Origin: Aureobasidium sp. EXF-3400
Lineage: Eukaryota > Ascomycota > Dothideomycetes > Dothideales > Saccotheciaceae
Length of the DNA: 64,000 nt
Reading direction: 5' to 3'
NCBI GenBank assembly: GCA_024195585.1
Contig: SWBL01000101.1
Span: 84,353-148,352, forward strand
Positions 43,780 to 55,000 of the stretch are shown here, piece by piece (positions within the stretch are counted from its first letter, which is position 1; every line of letters starts with the position of its first letter). The position numbers were made by a program, and so were the translations under genes. Under the pieces are notes generated by a model, which was given only the letters and a program-made list of their open reading frames with translations, made no database searches and had not been told where the DNA came from.

Positions 43780-45023
43780 ATGATGAACGTGCTCAAGCCT
43801 TTTGCGCGGTAAGTCCATGCCATGTTATTTAAGACCTGAAGCCTTCCCCTCCTCAGACCACTGATTCTACTCTTTCCCTTTCCACAGATCTGCTCCTTTG
43901 CTCGCCTCCAGAGCTACTATCCGCTACTCGGCCATTGCAAGACCTGCTCTTACTTGTTACAAAAAGATTGAACCCGTCACATTCCGTCACTACTCTTCCA
44001 AAATGCCTTCTGCTCCTACTGTCAAGCTCAACAGCGGCCACGAGGTAAGATTCCGGTAACATGTAAGACAAACTCATCAGATACTGACTTCCAGCATAGA
44101 TGCCTCTCGTTGGTTTCGGTCTCTGGAAGGTCGACAACGACACTTGCGCCGACACTGTCTACAACGCCATCAAGGTTGGATACAGACTCTTCGACGGTGC
44201 CTGTGACTACGGCAATGAGAAGGAGGTCGGCCAGGGTGTCGCCCGTGCCATCAAGGACGGACTTGTCAAGCGTGAGGAGCTCTTCCTTGTTTCCAAGCTC
44301 TGGAACTCGTTCCACGACGCCGACAAGGTCAAGCCCATTGCCAAGAAGCAGCTCGCAGACTTGGGCATTGACTACTTCGACCTGTACATCATCCACTTCC
44401 CCGTCGCTCTGAAGTATGTCGACCCCAGCGTCCGCTACCCTCCCGGCTGGACCGACGAGAACGACAAGATCTCCTTCTCCAAGACCCCTCTCTCCGAGAC
44501 ATACAAGGCCATGGAGGAGCTGGTTGACGAGGGTCTCGCCAAGAGCATTGGTATTTCCAACTACAACGGTGCTCTCATGCTCGACCTCCTCCGCTACGCC
44601 AGAATCACACCCGCCACTCTCCAGATTGAGCATCACCCTTACCTCACTCAGGAGGGTCTTGTCAAGCTTTGCAAGGAGAACAACATCCACGTCACTGCCT
44701 ACTCATCCTTCGGTCCCGCTTCCTTCGTCGAATTGAAGATGCAGAGAGCACACGACACCCCTCTTCTCTTCGATAACGAGGTCGTCAAGAAGATTGCCGA
44801 CAAGCACAACAAGTCTGCTGGTCAGGTCTTGTTGAGATGGGCTACTCAGCGTGGTGTTGCCGTCATCCCCAAGTCCAACAACAAGGACCGTCTTGCTCAG
44901 AACCTTGACGTCTGCAGCTTCGACCTTGCTGAGGATGAGATCAAGGCCATCAGCGCTCTCGACAGAGGCCTCCGCTTCAACGACCCTGTCAACTACGGCC
45001 TCAACATCCCCATTTTCGCCTAA
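43780..45023 (+). CDS. XYL1: NAD(P)H-dependent D-xylose reductase (AKR2 family) with N-terminal leader
   Basis: Aldo-keto reductase reducing D-xylose (also L-arabinose) to the alditol. Three exons: 43780-43808, 43888-44044 and 44100-45023; introns 79 and 55 nt. The join at the second gives [20 protein letters not shown]. The catalytic tetrad is visible: Asp and Tyr in DGACDYGNE, Lys in LVSKLWN, His in IIHFPVAL. The cofactor motif [13 protein letters not shown] is typical of xylose reductases. From the 43780 Met the protein is 369 aa, about 48 residues longer than usual. This leader ([37 protein letters not shown]...) is basic, Ser/Ala/Arg-rich and acid-free at first, like a mitochondrial presequence. 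The usual start matches the internal Met at 44003 ([13 protein letters not shown]), in a good AAAATGCC context. Confidence 0.92.
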
Positions 45024-45603
45024 GGAGTTTAGCCAGTGAAAGAGATAAGATTGGAACATCTCACACTTGCAGAAGGAGAAGATTCTTGTACCTTATATCC
45101 TTAGCGCACTACGAACTGAACGAATCTTAATTATTTTGACCTGATCATGCTGTTTATCTCCTTTGCAAGTAACTCTTCGGAGGTAGAATGTGATTGGCTT
45201 CAGCAGTTGAGTAGAAGATGTGAGACCAAAGGTACCGCACTCTGAAGCCACAAACTCATCTTTGTCCTCCTCGTGCCGCTCGTGCATAATGAGCATGCCA
45301 TCCGTCGTCGAGACATCCCTGTCTTCGAACCGCGTCTGGCCAAACAAACCCCGCGATTGGTAAACAGCTCACCCCAGAAAAACAGACGTCATTGCTCACC
45401 TCGTGTATCCACCTTTATGTGTTCACATCCTTGACCTCTCCAAGATACAAAAAAGCTGAGCTTCCTCCTTCTGAACCTCGATCTCCTTTCTCCATCTCAG
45501 ATTTATTTTGAAACGCCGAAAGAAATACATCAAGTGCAACCTTTCGACCAACCACGACTATACCAAACTCAATACTCAAACTCTAAACCAAATCTCTCAA
45601 ACA
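45024..45603. other. Intergenic region, no gene seen
   Basis: About 580 nt: XYL1 3' UTR and the CA/AC-rich leader of the small Gly-rich gene. Confidence 0.5.
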
Positions 45604-45929
45604 ATGTCTGACAACAACAACTCTGCCGAGCAGAAGCAAGGTGGCGGTTTGTTTGGTAGCCTCAGCAATGCTGCTGGCGGTCTCGCTTCTGGTGTCGGAG
45701 GTGTAGCATCGGGTGAGTCTTTCTGTGCTTGCAAGCTCTACAATGACAACAGACTAACGAGTCTTTCTCAGGCACCGTCAACACCGTTGGAGGTGTCGTT
45801 GGCAACGTCGGACGTGGTGTTGGAAAGACCCTCTCTGATGCTTCATCCGGACTCGAGAACACAACCAAGGGCGCTGGTGGCAGCATCAACGATATGACTG
45901 GAGCAAAGAGTCAGCCCCAGAAGAAGTAA
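45604..45929 (+). CDS. Small glycine-rich hydrophilic protein, unknown
   Basis: Two exons, 45604-45712 and 45772-45929, with a 59-nt intron (GTGAGT..CAG, CTAAC branch site). The product is 88 aa: MSDNNNSAEQKQGGGLFGSL, then Gly/Val/Ala-rich repeats (AAGGLASGVGGVASG, GTVNTVGGVVGNVGRGVG), then a polar tail ending SQPQKK. No Cys, signal peptide or known domain. The repeating amphipathic Gly/Val pattern recalls small stress- or conidiation-induced fungal proteins and LEA-like proteins, but that is only likeness. The AT- and CA-rich leader and strong ACAATG start fit a well-expressed gene. Confidence 0.72.
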
Positions 45930-46278
45930 GATCTTCGGAAGGGAAGCCTAAGGATTGATTGGAGCCTGCTGGGCAGTAAACCGATATGAGGTGGTTACTC
46001 GAGCATGACTTTTATGATAATTTATTTTCTTTGTCACTGTAAGGAATTTTCTATCCGGTGTCTCAGTATAGTATCTCTTCGTGAATACTACTATTGTTGT
46101 GCGAGTATCGCGCAATCGAATACAGTGCGATCATCTACTGACAACCGACAAGGGAGTGTGGATGGTGTCTGCCTAGCTCGTAGTGGTGAGTGTGACCCTG
46201 GACGCAATCCTACAAATTGCTGCCTTCCACTGTGAGCTTCCCACTTTCACCCTCCAACATCCGACAGACTTCGATGCG
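45930..46278. other. Intergenic region, no gene seen
   Basis: About 350 nt between the small Gly-rich gene and FMP52; nothing recognised. Confidence 0.5.
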
Positions 46279-47049
46279 ATGACTACAGCCCTGATTTTTG
46301 GTCCAACCGGCGCAGTTGGCTCACAAATCCTGACCACGCTTCTCTCGTCCTATACTTGCACATCCCTCACGACCATTTCCCGTCGCGCGCCTCAAACTCA
46401 GACTCAAGTTTCAAAATTGAAGACTATCATCGAAGCTGACACTGCCAGATGGGGTCCCATGATCTCTACACTCTCTCCTGCTCCTTCAGTAGTCTTTAAC
46501 GCGGTTGGAACCACCATGGCCAGCGCCGGATCCATCGCCGCGCAACGGGCTATCGACCACGACTTGTGCATTGAAAACGCAAAAGCTGCAAAGGCTGCAG
46601 GTGTCAAGACGTATGTGTATTGCTCGAGTGCAGGAACGACCGGATCGTTCAGTCCATTTGCCTTGACACCATATGCAAAGATGAAGAGGGGCGTGGAGAA
46701 TGCTATCAAGGAACTCGACTTCGAAAACGCGATCATCTTGCGACCTGGAATGATTCTAGGCAGAGAAAGTCCAAAGAACAAATGGCTCGAGGATATCTTC
46801 GATGGTTTCAAGAAGATCTCACAGGGTTTCCAGGATAAGTGGGGTAGGAGTGACTTTAATTTGTTTATCTGATGTGCTGGTGTGGTATAATGAGACTAAC
46901 AATATTATGCAGCGCAAGATCAGACGACTATTGGGAGAGCAGCAGTAGCTGCTATGAAAATGGTAGAAGCAGGAAAGGCTCCAGAGAAGTTCTGGGTTCT
47001 TGAGCAATCGGATGTTGTAAGGCTAGGAAGAGACGATTGGAAGGCCTAA
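46279..47049 (+). CDS. FMP52: FMP52-like NAD(P)-binding Rossmann protein
   Basis: Atypical short-chain dehydrogenase of the Fmp52/HTATIP2 type, associated with the mitochondrial outer membrane in yeast; substrate unknown. Two exons, 46279-46843 and 46913-47049, with a 69-nt intron (GTAGGA..CAG, ACTAAC branch site). The product is 233 aa, the family size. The nucleotide loop is FGPTGAVGSQIL (8-19). The central VFNAVGTTMASAGS and VYCSSAGTTGSFSPF segments, the YAKMKRGVE Tyr-x-x-x-Lys-type active site and the IILRPGMILGRE strand are all family features. The exon 2 product (IGRAAVAAMKMVEAGKAPEKFWVLEQSDV) is the usual C-terminus. Confidence 0.88.
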
Positions 47050-47746
47050 GGTCAACATGATCTATCAGAAGAGCTTGTGATTGATGGCCATCATCTGAAA
47101 GTACGACCTCGCTTCGAGCACCCGAGCTGTCCTCGCCTTAGAATTTGATCAGGCTGACTTGTCTGCAGCGGCACTTTGACAAAGAGCAGTCCACCTAGGA
47201 AGACTCAGGCAAGCAATTCAATGAACGACGCCATTCATTTTCGCCCGATAATAACTTTCCAGCCTCCTCGTGTGCAAAAGACAGTCACAGTGTAGCTATT
47301 GAAATGCATAATACTTTCAAGAAGAATGTGGTTTCTACATCACATTCCAATTGCAACTATGCATTTCGATAGCTTATAATAACCCTTATACTCGTAATGG
47401 AGAAGGGGTGGTTAGTTGCAAAACTGTGACCGTCTACAGCACACGGGGAGAAGATGTCTGGTTCACTGATACTGCGATGCATATACCTGCATATCTCGGG
47501 TCGACCACTGATTGGATGCACCTCTGTATACGAAACAAACAGATTGTAAGCTGCATATCTTCGACGAATTGATGTCTTTTGGCGAGCACGACCGCTCGCT
47601 GCACCTGCCCAAGATAGAGCAGCTGATATACAGTGCGGGGCAGTTACTGTGCCCACCCAAATATCTTACATAGGCTTATGATAAAAGGCTCATCCCAACC
47701 TGTCTTGACGGTATAGTCGATTCTTCCATTCCATCCACCGCTGAAG
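47050..47746. other. Intergenic region with a long hairpin
   Basis: About 700 nt between FMP52 and the P450 gene. The only structure seen is the imperfect inverted repeat at 47294-47374, listed separately. Confidence 0.5.
47294..47374. repeat. Imperfect 81-bp hairpin (nested inverted repeat)
   Basis: Outer arms 47294-47310 and 47358-47374 are 17 bp with one mismatch (AGCTATTGAAATGCATA against its complement). Inside, GAATGTG (47324-47330) pairs with CACATTC (47341-47347) around a 10-nt loop, with short CAA/TTG pairing between. It lies 373 bp before the P450 start. No target duplication or coding capacity is seen. Confidence 0.8.
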
Positions 47747-49486
47747 ATGATTTCGACATACACTGCCTCTTATATCGTTCTGGCCTTTGCACTTGGAGCA
47801 TATCTGTTGTCAGGTCTGAGCTCCAGGCCAAAGAACTATCCACCAGGTCCTCCAACTCTACCAATTCTTGGTAACTTACATCAAGTATGTGCTAAGTTCT
47901 ATACAAGGATAAAATGAACGACTAAGCCTGACATCGACAAAGATTCCTAGCAAAAACGAATACCTCCAGTTCACTAAATGGGCTAGGGAGTATGGGCCGA
48001 TCTACAGCATAATGGTCGGCAGTCGACCAATGATTGTGTTGAGCAGTGTTGAGGTTGTCAAAGAGTTGTTGGAGAAGCGCAGTGCCATATACTCGGATCG
48101 TCCCGAAGCGTATGCGGCAAAACACATCCCTACTAGCAAGCTCCGTATTGTGTTCATGGTAGGTCGGCATGATCACAAACACTCACCTTTACTGACCTTC
48201 ATTGTCAGCCCTATACCCCATTATGGCGTAAGTTGCGCAAGGTGACCCACTCGCTTCTCAGTATCAAGGCAGCGAAGAACTATGATCCATACCAGGAGAT
48301 GGAACGCAAGCAAATGCTGGACGAGATACTTATCAATCCCAATGACGTCTTCTCGAGTCTGCAAAGGTACACGACATCTCTCACTGCCACACTATTGTAT
48401 GGTTGGAGATCTTCCTCGACTGCCGACCCCAGGTTGCACAAGCTTGATAACGAGCTGGCTGCTTTGCAGGCTGCTCTTGGCACGACTGCTGCTGCTTTGC
48501 TTGATGCCTTCCCGATCATGAGATTTCTGCCTGACGCTCTTCTTCCTGTCAAAGACAGGGTTCACCGTGCGTTGCAGATGGGCCATGATGTCCACATGGA
48601 GAATTGGTATGCTGTCAAAGAGAACATCAAAAGTGGGACTCTTGGCCACTGCATGAGTATTGGGCTTGCCAGAGCACAAGATAAGGATAACATAACAGAC
48701 GTCGAAGCTGCTTATGCCGTGGGCAATATCTTTGAAGGCGGCATGGAAACCACAGCAGCCACCTTGTATGCCTTCATCCAAGCCATGCTGCTCTTCCCTG
48801 AGGTCCAAACAAAAGCACAGGAAGAGATCGATCGTGTCGTAGGACCTGGCCGTCTGCCAGTTATGGCCGATGCAGTCAACTTGCCTTACATCAGACGTTG
48901 CGTGAAAGAGCTTGTACGATGGTTTCCAGTCGCACCTCTAGGTGCTGTGCCTCACGCATGCACCCAAGATGACGAGTATATGGGATACAAGATTCCGAAG
49001 GGAGCACCAGTCATCTTGAATGCGTGGGCAATCATGACGGATCCAGACCGATACACAGAACCTCGTCGTTTCAATCCCGATCGCTTTACCGAAGACGGTG
49101 ACAATATTTCTATGACAGAAATGGCAGCCCATCCAGATCCAAGCAAACGAGACACTGTTGGATTTGGAGCTGGTCGACGTCTCTGCCCTGGCATGCATGT
49201 CGCTGACCGAAGCCTGTTTCTAGGTATTACTGGAATCTTGTGGTCGTTCTCTGTCACGCCGAAGAAGGATGCTCAAGGTCAAGATATCTTGCCTAACGCC
49301 AACAACTTGATTGTTGGCCTTGCAGCTAGGCCTGAGCCTTTCGAAGTAAGCATTTTGTCTCGCGATGAGAAACGGGCGTGTATCATCAGAGAAGAATGGA
49401 AGAATGCTCAGAGGTTGCTTGACCCAGAGACAAAGCAGTGGATGGAGACTCCTGAGGGTGATTGGGACGCTTCTCTCAGAGTATGA
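47747..49486 (+). CDS. Cytochrome P450 monooxygenase
   Basis: Membrane-bound haem monooxygenase. Three exons: 47747-47884, 47943-48158 and 48209-49486, introns 58 and 50 nt; joins give GNLHQIPSKNEY and RIVFMPYTPLWRKLRK. The product is 543 aa. There is an N-terminal anchor (YIVLAFALGAYLLSGL) with the proline hinge NYPPGPPTLPILGN. The I-helix oxygen motif is EGGMETTAAT, the ExxR is KELVRW, the PERF-like element is PRRFNPDRF and the haem loop is FGAGRRLCPG with the Cys ligand. All essential residues are present. It resembles secondary-metabolism or xenobiotic P450s; the CYP family number and substrate cannot be assigned. The C-terminus runs about 45 residues past the usual end. Confidence 0.92.
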
Positions 49487-50001
49487 CTCACGCAAACACA
49501 ACACAAGCATCAGATCACGGTAATAATCAGATTGTGAATGCCATGTTCGAGATGGAAACAAGGCCCTGCTCTCGTTTAAGGCGGACCTCGGCTGTGGTGG
49601 CTTGGCTTGGCGTCTTGGTTTAACAGCGATCTCTACTCCTTCCTTCTCATCAATCCTCCAACTTTATGGCCGTAAACTCTGTTACTCTTCACCGGTCTCG
49701 GAAATGATCGTAAAGAGTTGTTCTTGAACTCGTAAAGGCGCGTGACCTGCTATTGATTGAAGGATTCTGAATCCGAAGGATCCTCAATTGGTAGCGAATC
49801 TCTGCGCACTGATGGTCGGTCAAGACTGTAAGAATAGAACGCGCAGTTGAAGAATGCGCAAGAGGCGCTCGCTAGCCTAACTTGCTCATGCGGTAGGTAC
49901 TATTTATCAGTAGTGCATATCCAGCAAAGAGAGATATAATCCATCTGGTAAGCAAACGTACATTGACACTTCTCAAGCACATTCACAACCACACCAGAAA
50001 C
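49487..50001. other. Intergenic region, no gene seen
   Basis: About 515 nt between the P450 and the GPI-type protein. Nothing beyond a probable promoter. Confidence 0.5.
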
Positions 50002-50900
50002 ATGATCAAGCAAACCCTGTTGCTCATCTCAGGCACTGCCTTTGCATCTGCTGCCTATTCGGGATCTGGAAACATATTCGGTAGCTCCAACGACACTGCC
50101 TTTGTAAATGCAAACGAAAACCCCAACATCACGAAGTCAGTCCCGTTCCAGATGGGCGACAGGAACTTCACGTTCCGCGTCAATGTTGCAGAGTTCGCTC
50201 CAGATTCGAGCACAAATGTACAGGATCCACGCATTGCAGCTTCCTTCTACGCTCTCGAATGGTCAAGTGACACGAGTCTGAACGATACTGTTGCCGCTGC
50301 GGAGTCTCTCAGTGGAGCGCAAATGCCTCGTTTTTGTGTCTCGCTTCCCCTCGGTCTATTTTCAGCGTCAGTCAATAACGGCTACGACGAGAAAGACGAT
50401 GAAGATTGTACAGGAGCTCTTGGGAAGGATTGTGTGAACGATCTTAAGCAAACGAGCTATGACCTCAACAGCGCATGCATGGGCAACCTCCCTCGAAGCT
50501 GTAATTCAAAACTCGATAGTGGAGGCATTGGAAGCACCTGTAAATTTTACTTGCTAATTCTTTTTCTCTACACCATTGACTTACTTCTATAACAGCATTG
50601 CTCGATCAAGGGGCATCCCAGAACTCATCGAGCCTGGACATGCAAACTTCTCCAGTCGACTTCTTCCACCGGTCATCTTCTGTGTATTCTGCCGGAGATG
50701 ATACCTATTACCAGAGGGAGTCTGAGCGCCTCCATGTCGTCGTTTTTGCTGGGAAGAACACTTACCCTGTTTGTGTTCGTGTCAAGACCGATCACCTGAA
50801 CAAGAAGAGTCCCGCGACCTCCGGAGCAGCAGGAAGTTTGACTGGAAGTCTGATGCCCGCGATGATGGTAGCTATCAACGCTGCATTCTGGCTGGCTTGA
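50002..50900 (+). CDS. Secreted, probably GPI-anchored cell-surface protein, unknown
   Basis: Two exons, 50002-50539 and 50596-50900, with a 56-nt intron (GTAAAT..CAG); 280 aa. The signal peptide is MIKQTLLLISGTAFASAAYS. The mature part is Asn/Ser/Asp-rich with several N-glycosylation sites (NDT, NIT, NFT, NDT, NSS). It contains eight or so cysteines, including GALGKDC and a clustered SACMGNLPRSC pair. The C-terminus (SPATSGAAGSLTGSLMPAMMVAINAAFWLA) is a small-residue site followed by a hydrophobic tail, as in GPI signals. No enzyme motif. A cell-wall or surface role is inferred. Start chosen at the Met that begins the signal peptide. Confidence 0.8.
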
Positions 50901-51000
50901 GTCAGCATCAATGCTTCGAATTCGTATGATAGATGACCATGATGCAAAGCAATTCTATTTTCAATCTCCGGATAATGAAGTTTTCAACTTTTCTGCTGAT

Positions 51001-52037
51001 CTAGTATGGATATTTTATTGCACCTGTAAATATATCCTTGTAGTTCACACCCTCGCCTCTTAATTTCTTCTCGGCATTGCCGAGTACAGGCTCGATCCTA
51101 GCATCCCAGTTCGGATCAAAGAAGAATGGAATAGATATGCGCATATCCCGAGATACGTGTAGAACTTTGTGCTGTGTTGATTTGTAGATGCCGTCTGTCC
51201 AGACATTCAGCATATCACCAATATTACAGATGAGAGTGTCCTATGGAAGCAAGTCAGCAATACTATAGCATGGCCGTAGGGGAAATAATGTACGGGAATG
51301 GGATCGGCAGATATCCAGTCTTTTCCGTTGGGAGCAAGAACTTTCAGAGAGCCTTTGTGCTCATCGGTCAGAAGAAACGTCAAGATTCCAAAGTCGCTAT
51401 GCTGGTACAGTCCGCTCTTAGATTGGTCTGTTCCTTCAGAAATTCCAGGATATGCAGCCAAACGCAGTTGCCAAAATGATTCGTCAACTCTGCTGGAGAA
51501 CACTGCTTCAGGTACATCCAAGGCCAGGGCAAAGGCTTTCATGATTGCGACACCAAGAGCTACGAGACGTGTAGTGTACTCTTCGGCGATCGAACGGAGG
51601 GATGATGGCGTCTTAGGCCATTGGTTACGACCAAGACCTTTCGTGTACGGTGGTCCTTCTGTTTCGAGTTCGCGAAGAAAGTCAACAGCCTGCGAGAACC
51701 ATCAAATCAAGTTCGATTGTTTCGTTTCGCTCAAGCCTACTTCATAGCCTGCATCGGTCCTCTCTACCAATCTGTAACCTCTGCTATCATCGCCGTACCC
51801 CTCACCGCTCGGTTTGACTTTGATCCCATCCTTCTCCTCCTTCGAGGCAGTAGTAAAGAATTGTTTGGCATTTGATAGCATTTCAGTGAACAGTGCCGGA
51901 TCAATCCCATGGCCAGAGAGATAAAAGAAACCAACTTCGCGGCATGCTTGATCAAGCTTCTTGGCTGTTTCGAGCTTTGCATTGTTACTGCTGGATGCAT
52001 CCAGGAAAGCCGAGAAATCGATAATCGGAATCTGCAT
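51001..52037 (-). CDS. 2-oxoglutarate/Fe(II)-dependent dioxygenase (isopenicillin N synthase-like)
   Basis: Non-haem iron oxygenase of the DIOX_N/2OG-FeII family. Three exons: 52037-51741, 51689-51294 and 51240-51001; introns 51 and 53 nt. The joins give DAGYEAVDFLREL and DPIPDTLICNIGD; product 310 aa. The N-terminal DIOX_N domain starts MQIPIIDFSAFLD and has CREVGFFYLSGHGI. Iron ligands are HSD (YQHSDFGILTFL) and the distal His in STQHKVLH. The 2-oxoglutarate-binding R-x-S is DMRISIPFF. All are intact. Such enzymes hydroxylate, desaturate or cyclise small molecules; the substrate is unknown. It is convergent with the GPI-type gene and 1.5 kb from the P450. Confidence 0.9.
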
Positions 52038-55000
52038 GGTGCTTGTGTCTAAACAGTAGTTTGAGGAGATATAATAACTCTGAACTAGACTTTTCAGGCA
52101 GTCGCCAAGTTATGTATCATCCTAACTTACCTTCCCTAGACGGAACTTTTGCGGTGTCTACAATAGGCAGCTGCCAAGATAACGACCTACTCCAATCCGA
52201 CGCCTCTAAACAGAGCGATGTAGCGGTAATTCTAACCAGCCGGTAAAGTGACAAGCTAGCTAATCGTCAACGAGAAGCAGGTCGTCAAAACAAAGACTAT
52301 TTAACTAGAAAAGTCTTTCTATCCATCTATCTATAGAACTATAGCTCTTCGAGCTATATCCTATTAGAAAACCTATCTACTAGTTTTACTACCTATCTAT
52401 AGATAGCCTATTATATAACTATACCTATAAGCTATTCCTTTTTCTAATATACCTAAACCTATACTATAATAGGTATCTTGAGCTTTATAGTTGGACTAGA
52501 GTACCGTAGTATTTAAGGCACTTTTCTAGTTGTCTAAGGTATCTTGAGTATTATTTTCAATATAGTCTTTATAACCTTTAATAGCTCTATAGCGGCTGCC
52601 TTTATACTCAGTTTCTTTATATAAGAGGACCTCTTAGTAGTAGATGGTTTAGAAACACGTCTAGGAGCCATATCAACAGGGATGATTAATTAGGGACTGC
52701 TGCTAGCAACGATCTATTGACCTTTTGAATTTACTATGGTACCCTTACCAATCGCGCGAAAAACGGCGAATTCCATACATCTCCCACCCCACAACGCTCA
52801 GTCCGAACCCTTTCGCAAACGACAGTAACACTCCGGTCCCTTTGCTCCCTTTCTTCTTTCCAGCCATGATTGTGGAGGCAGTGCAAGGAACACTCTGTGG
52901 CATATACCAACGTCGCTTCTTCAAACCCTTTCTTCAGCCATAGCTCATTCCTCCGCGGACGAGCCACTGTGGCACCGTGGTAGTATGCTCGATTGATTGT
53001 GGCGTCAAGGAGCCCGCTCCTTTGTATATCGTGGACACAAGTGCCTATGTTAGCTTGGCACGTGATACATCGTGGAGTCTTTCTATACGAGGTCTCGCGT
53101 ATTCCAACGGTTATAGCGCCAGTTGCTCCACGGAGCGGATCCAACATGCTAAGAGAAGATCCTTGCATGCACAACGCAACAGACGCAAGAAGTCACAAGA
53201 CTTGGCGCCAGTACTGCAGCAGCCACAGAGCACATAACTCTCTTGTTAGCCCCCGGAAGATCCGGCTCAGCATGAGTATCGCATCACCCGTTTCCCTCTA
53301 GCCATGCGTTATCTCTGTCGACCGTATGCAACCGTGGCCCTATGTCTTTCAAACGGAGCGATCAGGGCATCCTCGCAGAGCTCCATACTATCATCTGGCA
53401 AGCTGCAACTCAGCGATGGAAGTATGCCTGACTCGGAGGCCAAGACGGAGTTTTCTACACGGATCAAGTGTACTTATCTGCATGGCAATGCATCATTCTT
53501 GGCCCAGTGTCTTGGGTTGTTCTTGGCTCTTGCGTACACCTCCCCGCCTATCCGGAAACTAGACGGGCGAAAGAAGTTGAGGGTACATCACTAAGAGGGA
53601 GACAACCTCCTCCAAGAAGAGACATCTACAAAACAGGACCGAGACCCACCATGCAGATTACAGAGATGATCCTTGGGCACAATCTCTGTAGGTCATTAAT
53701 TGACTTCCCACCAGCCACTATCAGTTGTGGCATTAGTTGTGGCTCACAATCAATTGTGGATGTGCAACAGAAAAGTTCATCTGGATATAGAAACAACAAG
53801 AAGTGCCGAGTAAGGTAGAGAGGAGAGAAAAGGACGCGCAAGCGCGCGTCATACCCAAGAGATGCTCATCTAACCTGCGGCCGCTAAATAGCCCATGATA
53901 TAGCAACAACGATATACAAGGATTCGAACAAAAACCACAACCTCGCCAAGGGCGGGCAAGAGAAAGTCCCCTACCAACGGCAACTTCGTAAATCGTTTGT
54001 CGGCAAGAACTTTTCTAGTGGTATTGCTCTGCTCCGCGCCTTACGGCAGCTAGGACGTGTTGCTTTGACCCTTGCCCCAAGGTCCACTGTTGTAGCGGGA
54101 GAATTGCATGTCACGGACTCGCGGCGGCGGAAAAGCTCAAAGCTGCTTGGCGTTGTTTGACACCTTGACGAGCGGTGTCACATTTCTCCTGTGACGTCTC
54201 TCTATGTTCTAAGAAATTGTCGTTGAGACAAGGAGATAGTAAACCGCAGCGTTATGAGCATCCGACCTCGTTCTGCAAGTAGATACTGATCGCACGCTCA
54301 TGAGCGAAGATAGATCGACATGGACAATCCAAACAATGTCGTCAAAAATGTTCCATCATGCACATACCGTTGACTTACGAGTGGCTGGGTCACAGCAGCT
54401 AGAAATTTCCTTCTATACATAGCAGCCCCTGCATGCAATGCAACACATATCCACTCTCGAGTACAGAGTATTGATCTGTTACGTGACCATTGCAGTCAAA
54501 TGGGCGCTGGCCAAGAGGTCAGCTTGCTGAGAGCCTCAAAGTCTACTCACAACATCGCGATTCTCGAGTAAAGTCTACAAAGCTTATGCCAAAGCCGAAA
54601 CGCAAGACCGAACTCAGGAAGGAAAGCAAAAGAGGAGTTGTTGTCGTCGTGGATGCATAGTTCATTTTGGGAGAGAAAAGATGATCATCCAAACAATCTC
54701 CGTATCTCGGCGTCGCCGGAGCACAGCAAGGGTTAGGCACAGAAGAGAATTGATCGCTGGATCGCAAGATCGAAGGATGCAGCGGGATTGCGAGTCTCCT
54801 TGTCTCGGTCAAGCGAGACAAAAGTTCTCCGAAACAACACACACAGAACAAGATGGACCGATCAGCTCTTGTCGCACGTCTCCTTACCAACACCAAGTTG
54901 ACTGTGGTATTGTGTGCTCGAGTGGTGAATTTTTTCGTGACACCATTGTGATATGCAAAGCCCATGACTCGGTGATGACCTGCCGAGTCACGCAAGCTGA

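Noticed and set aside
52734..53174. 146-codon minus-strand frame
   Set aside because: Cys/Arg-rich random-looking translation, without splice partners or family likeness.
53925..53950. GTTCGAATCC B-box-like string (minus strand)
   Set aside because: No A box at the right distance and no cloverleaf; chance match.
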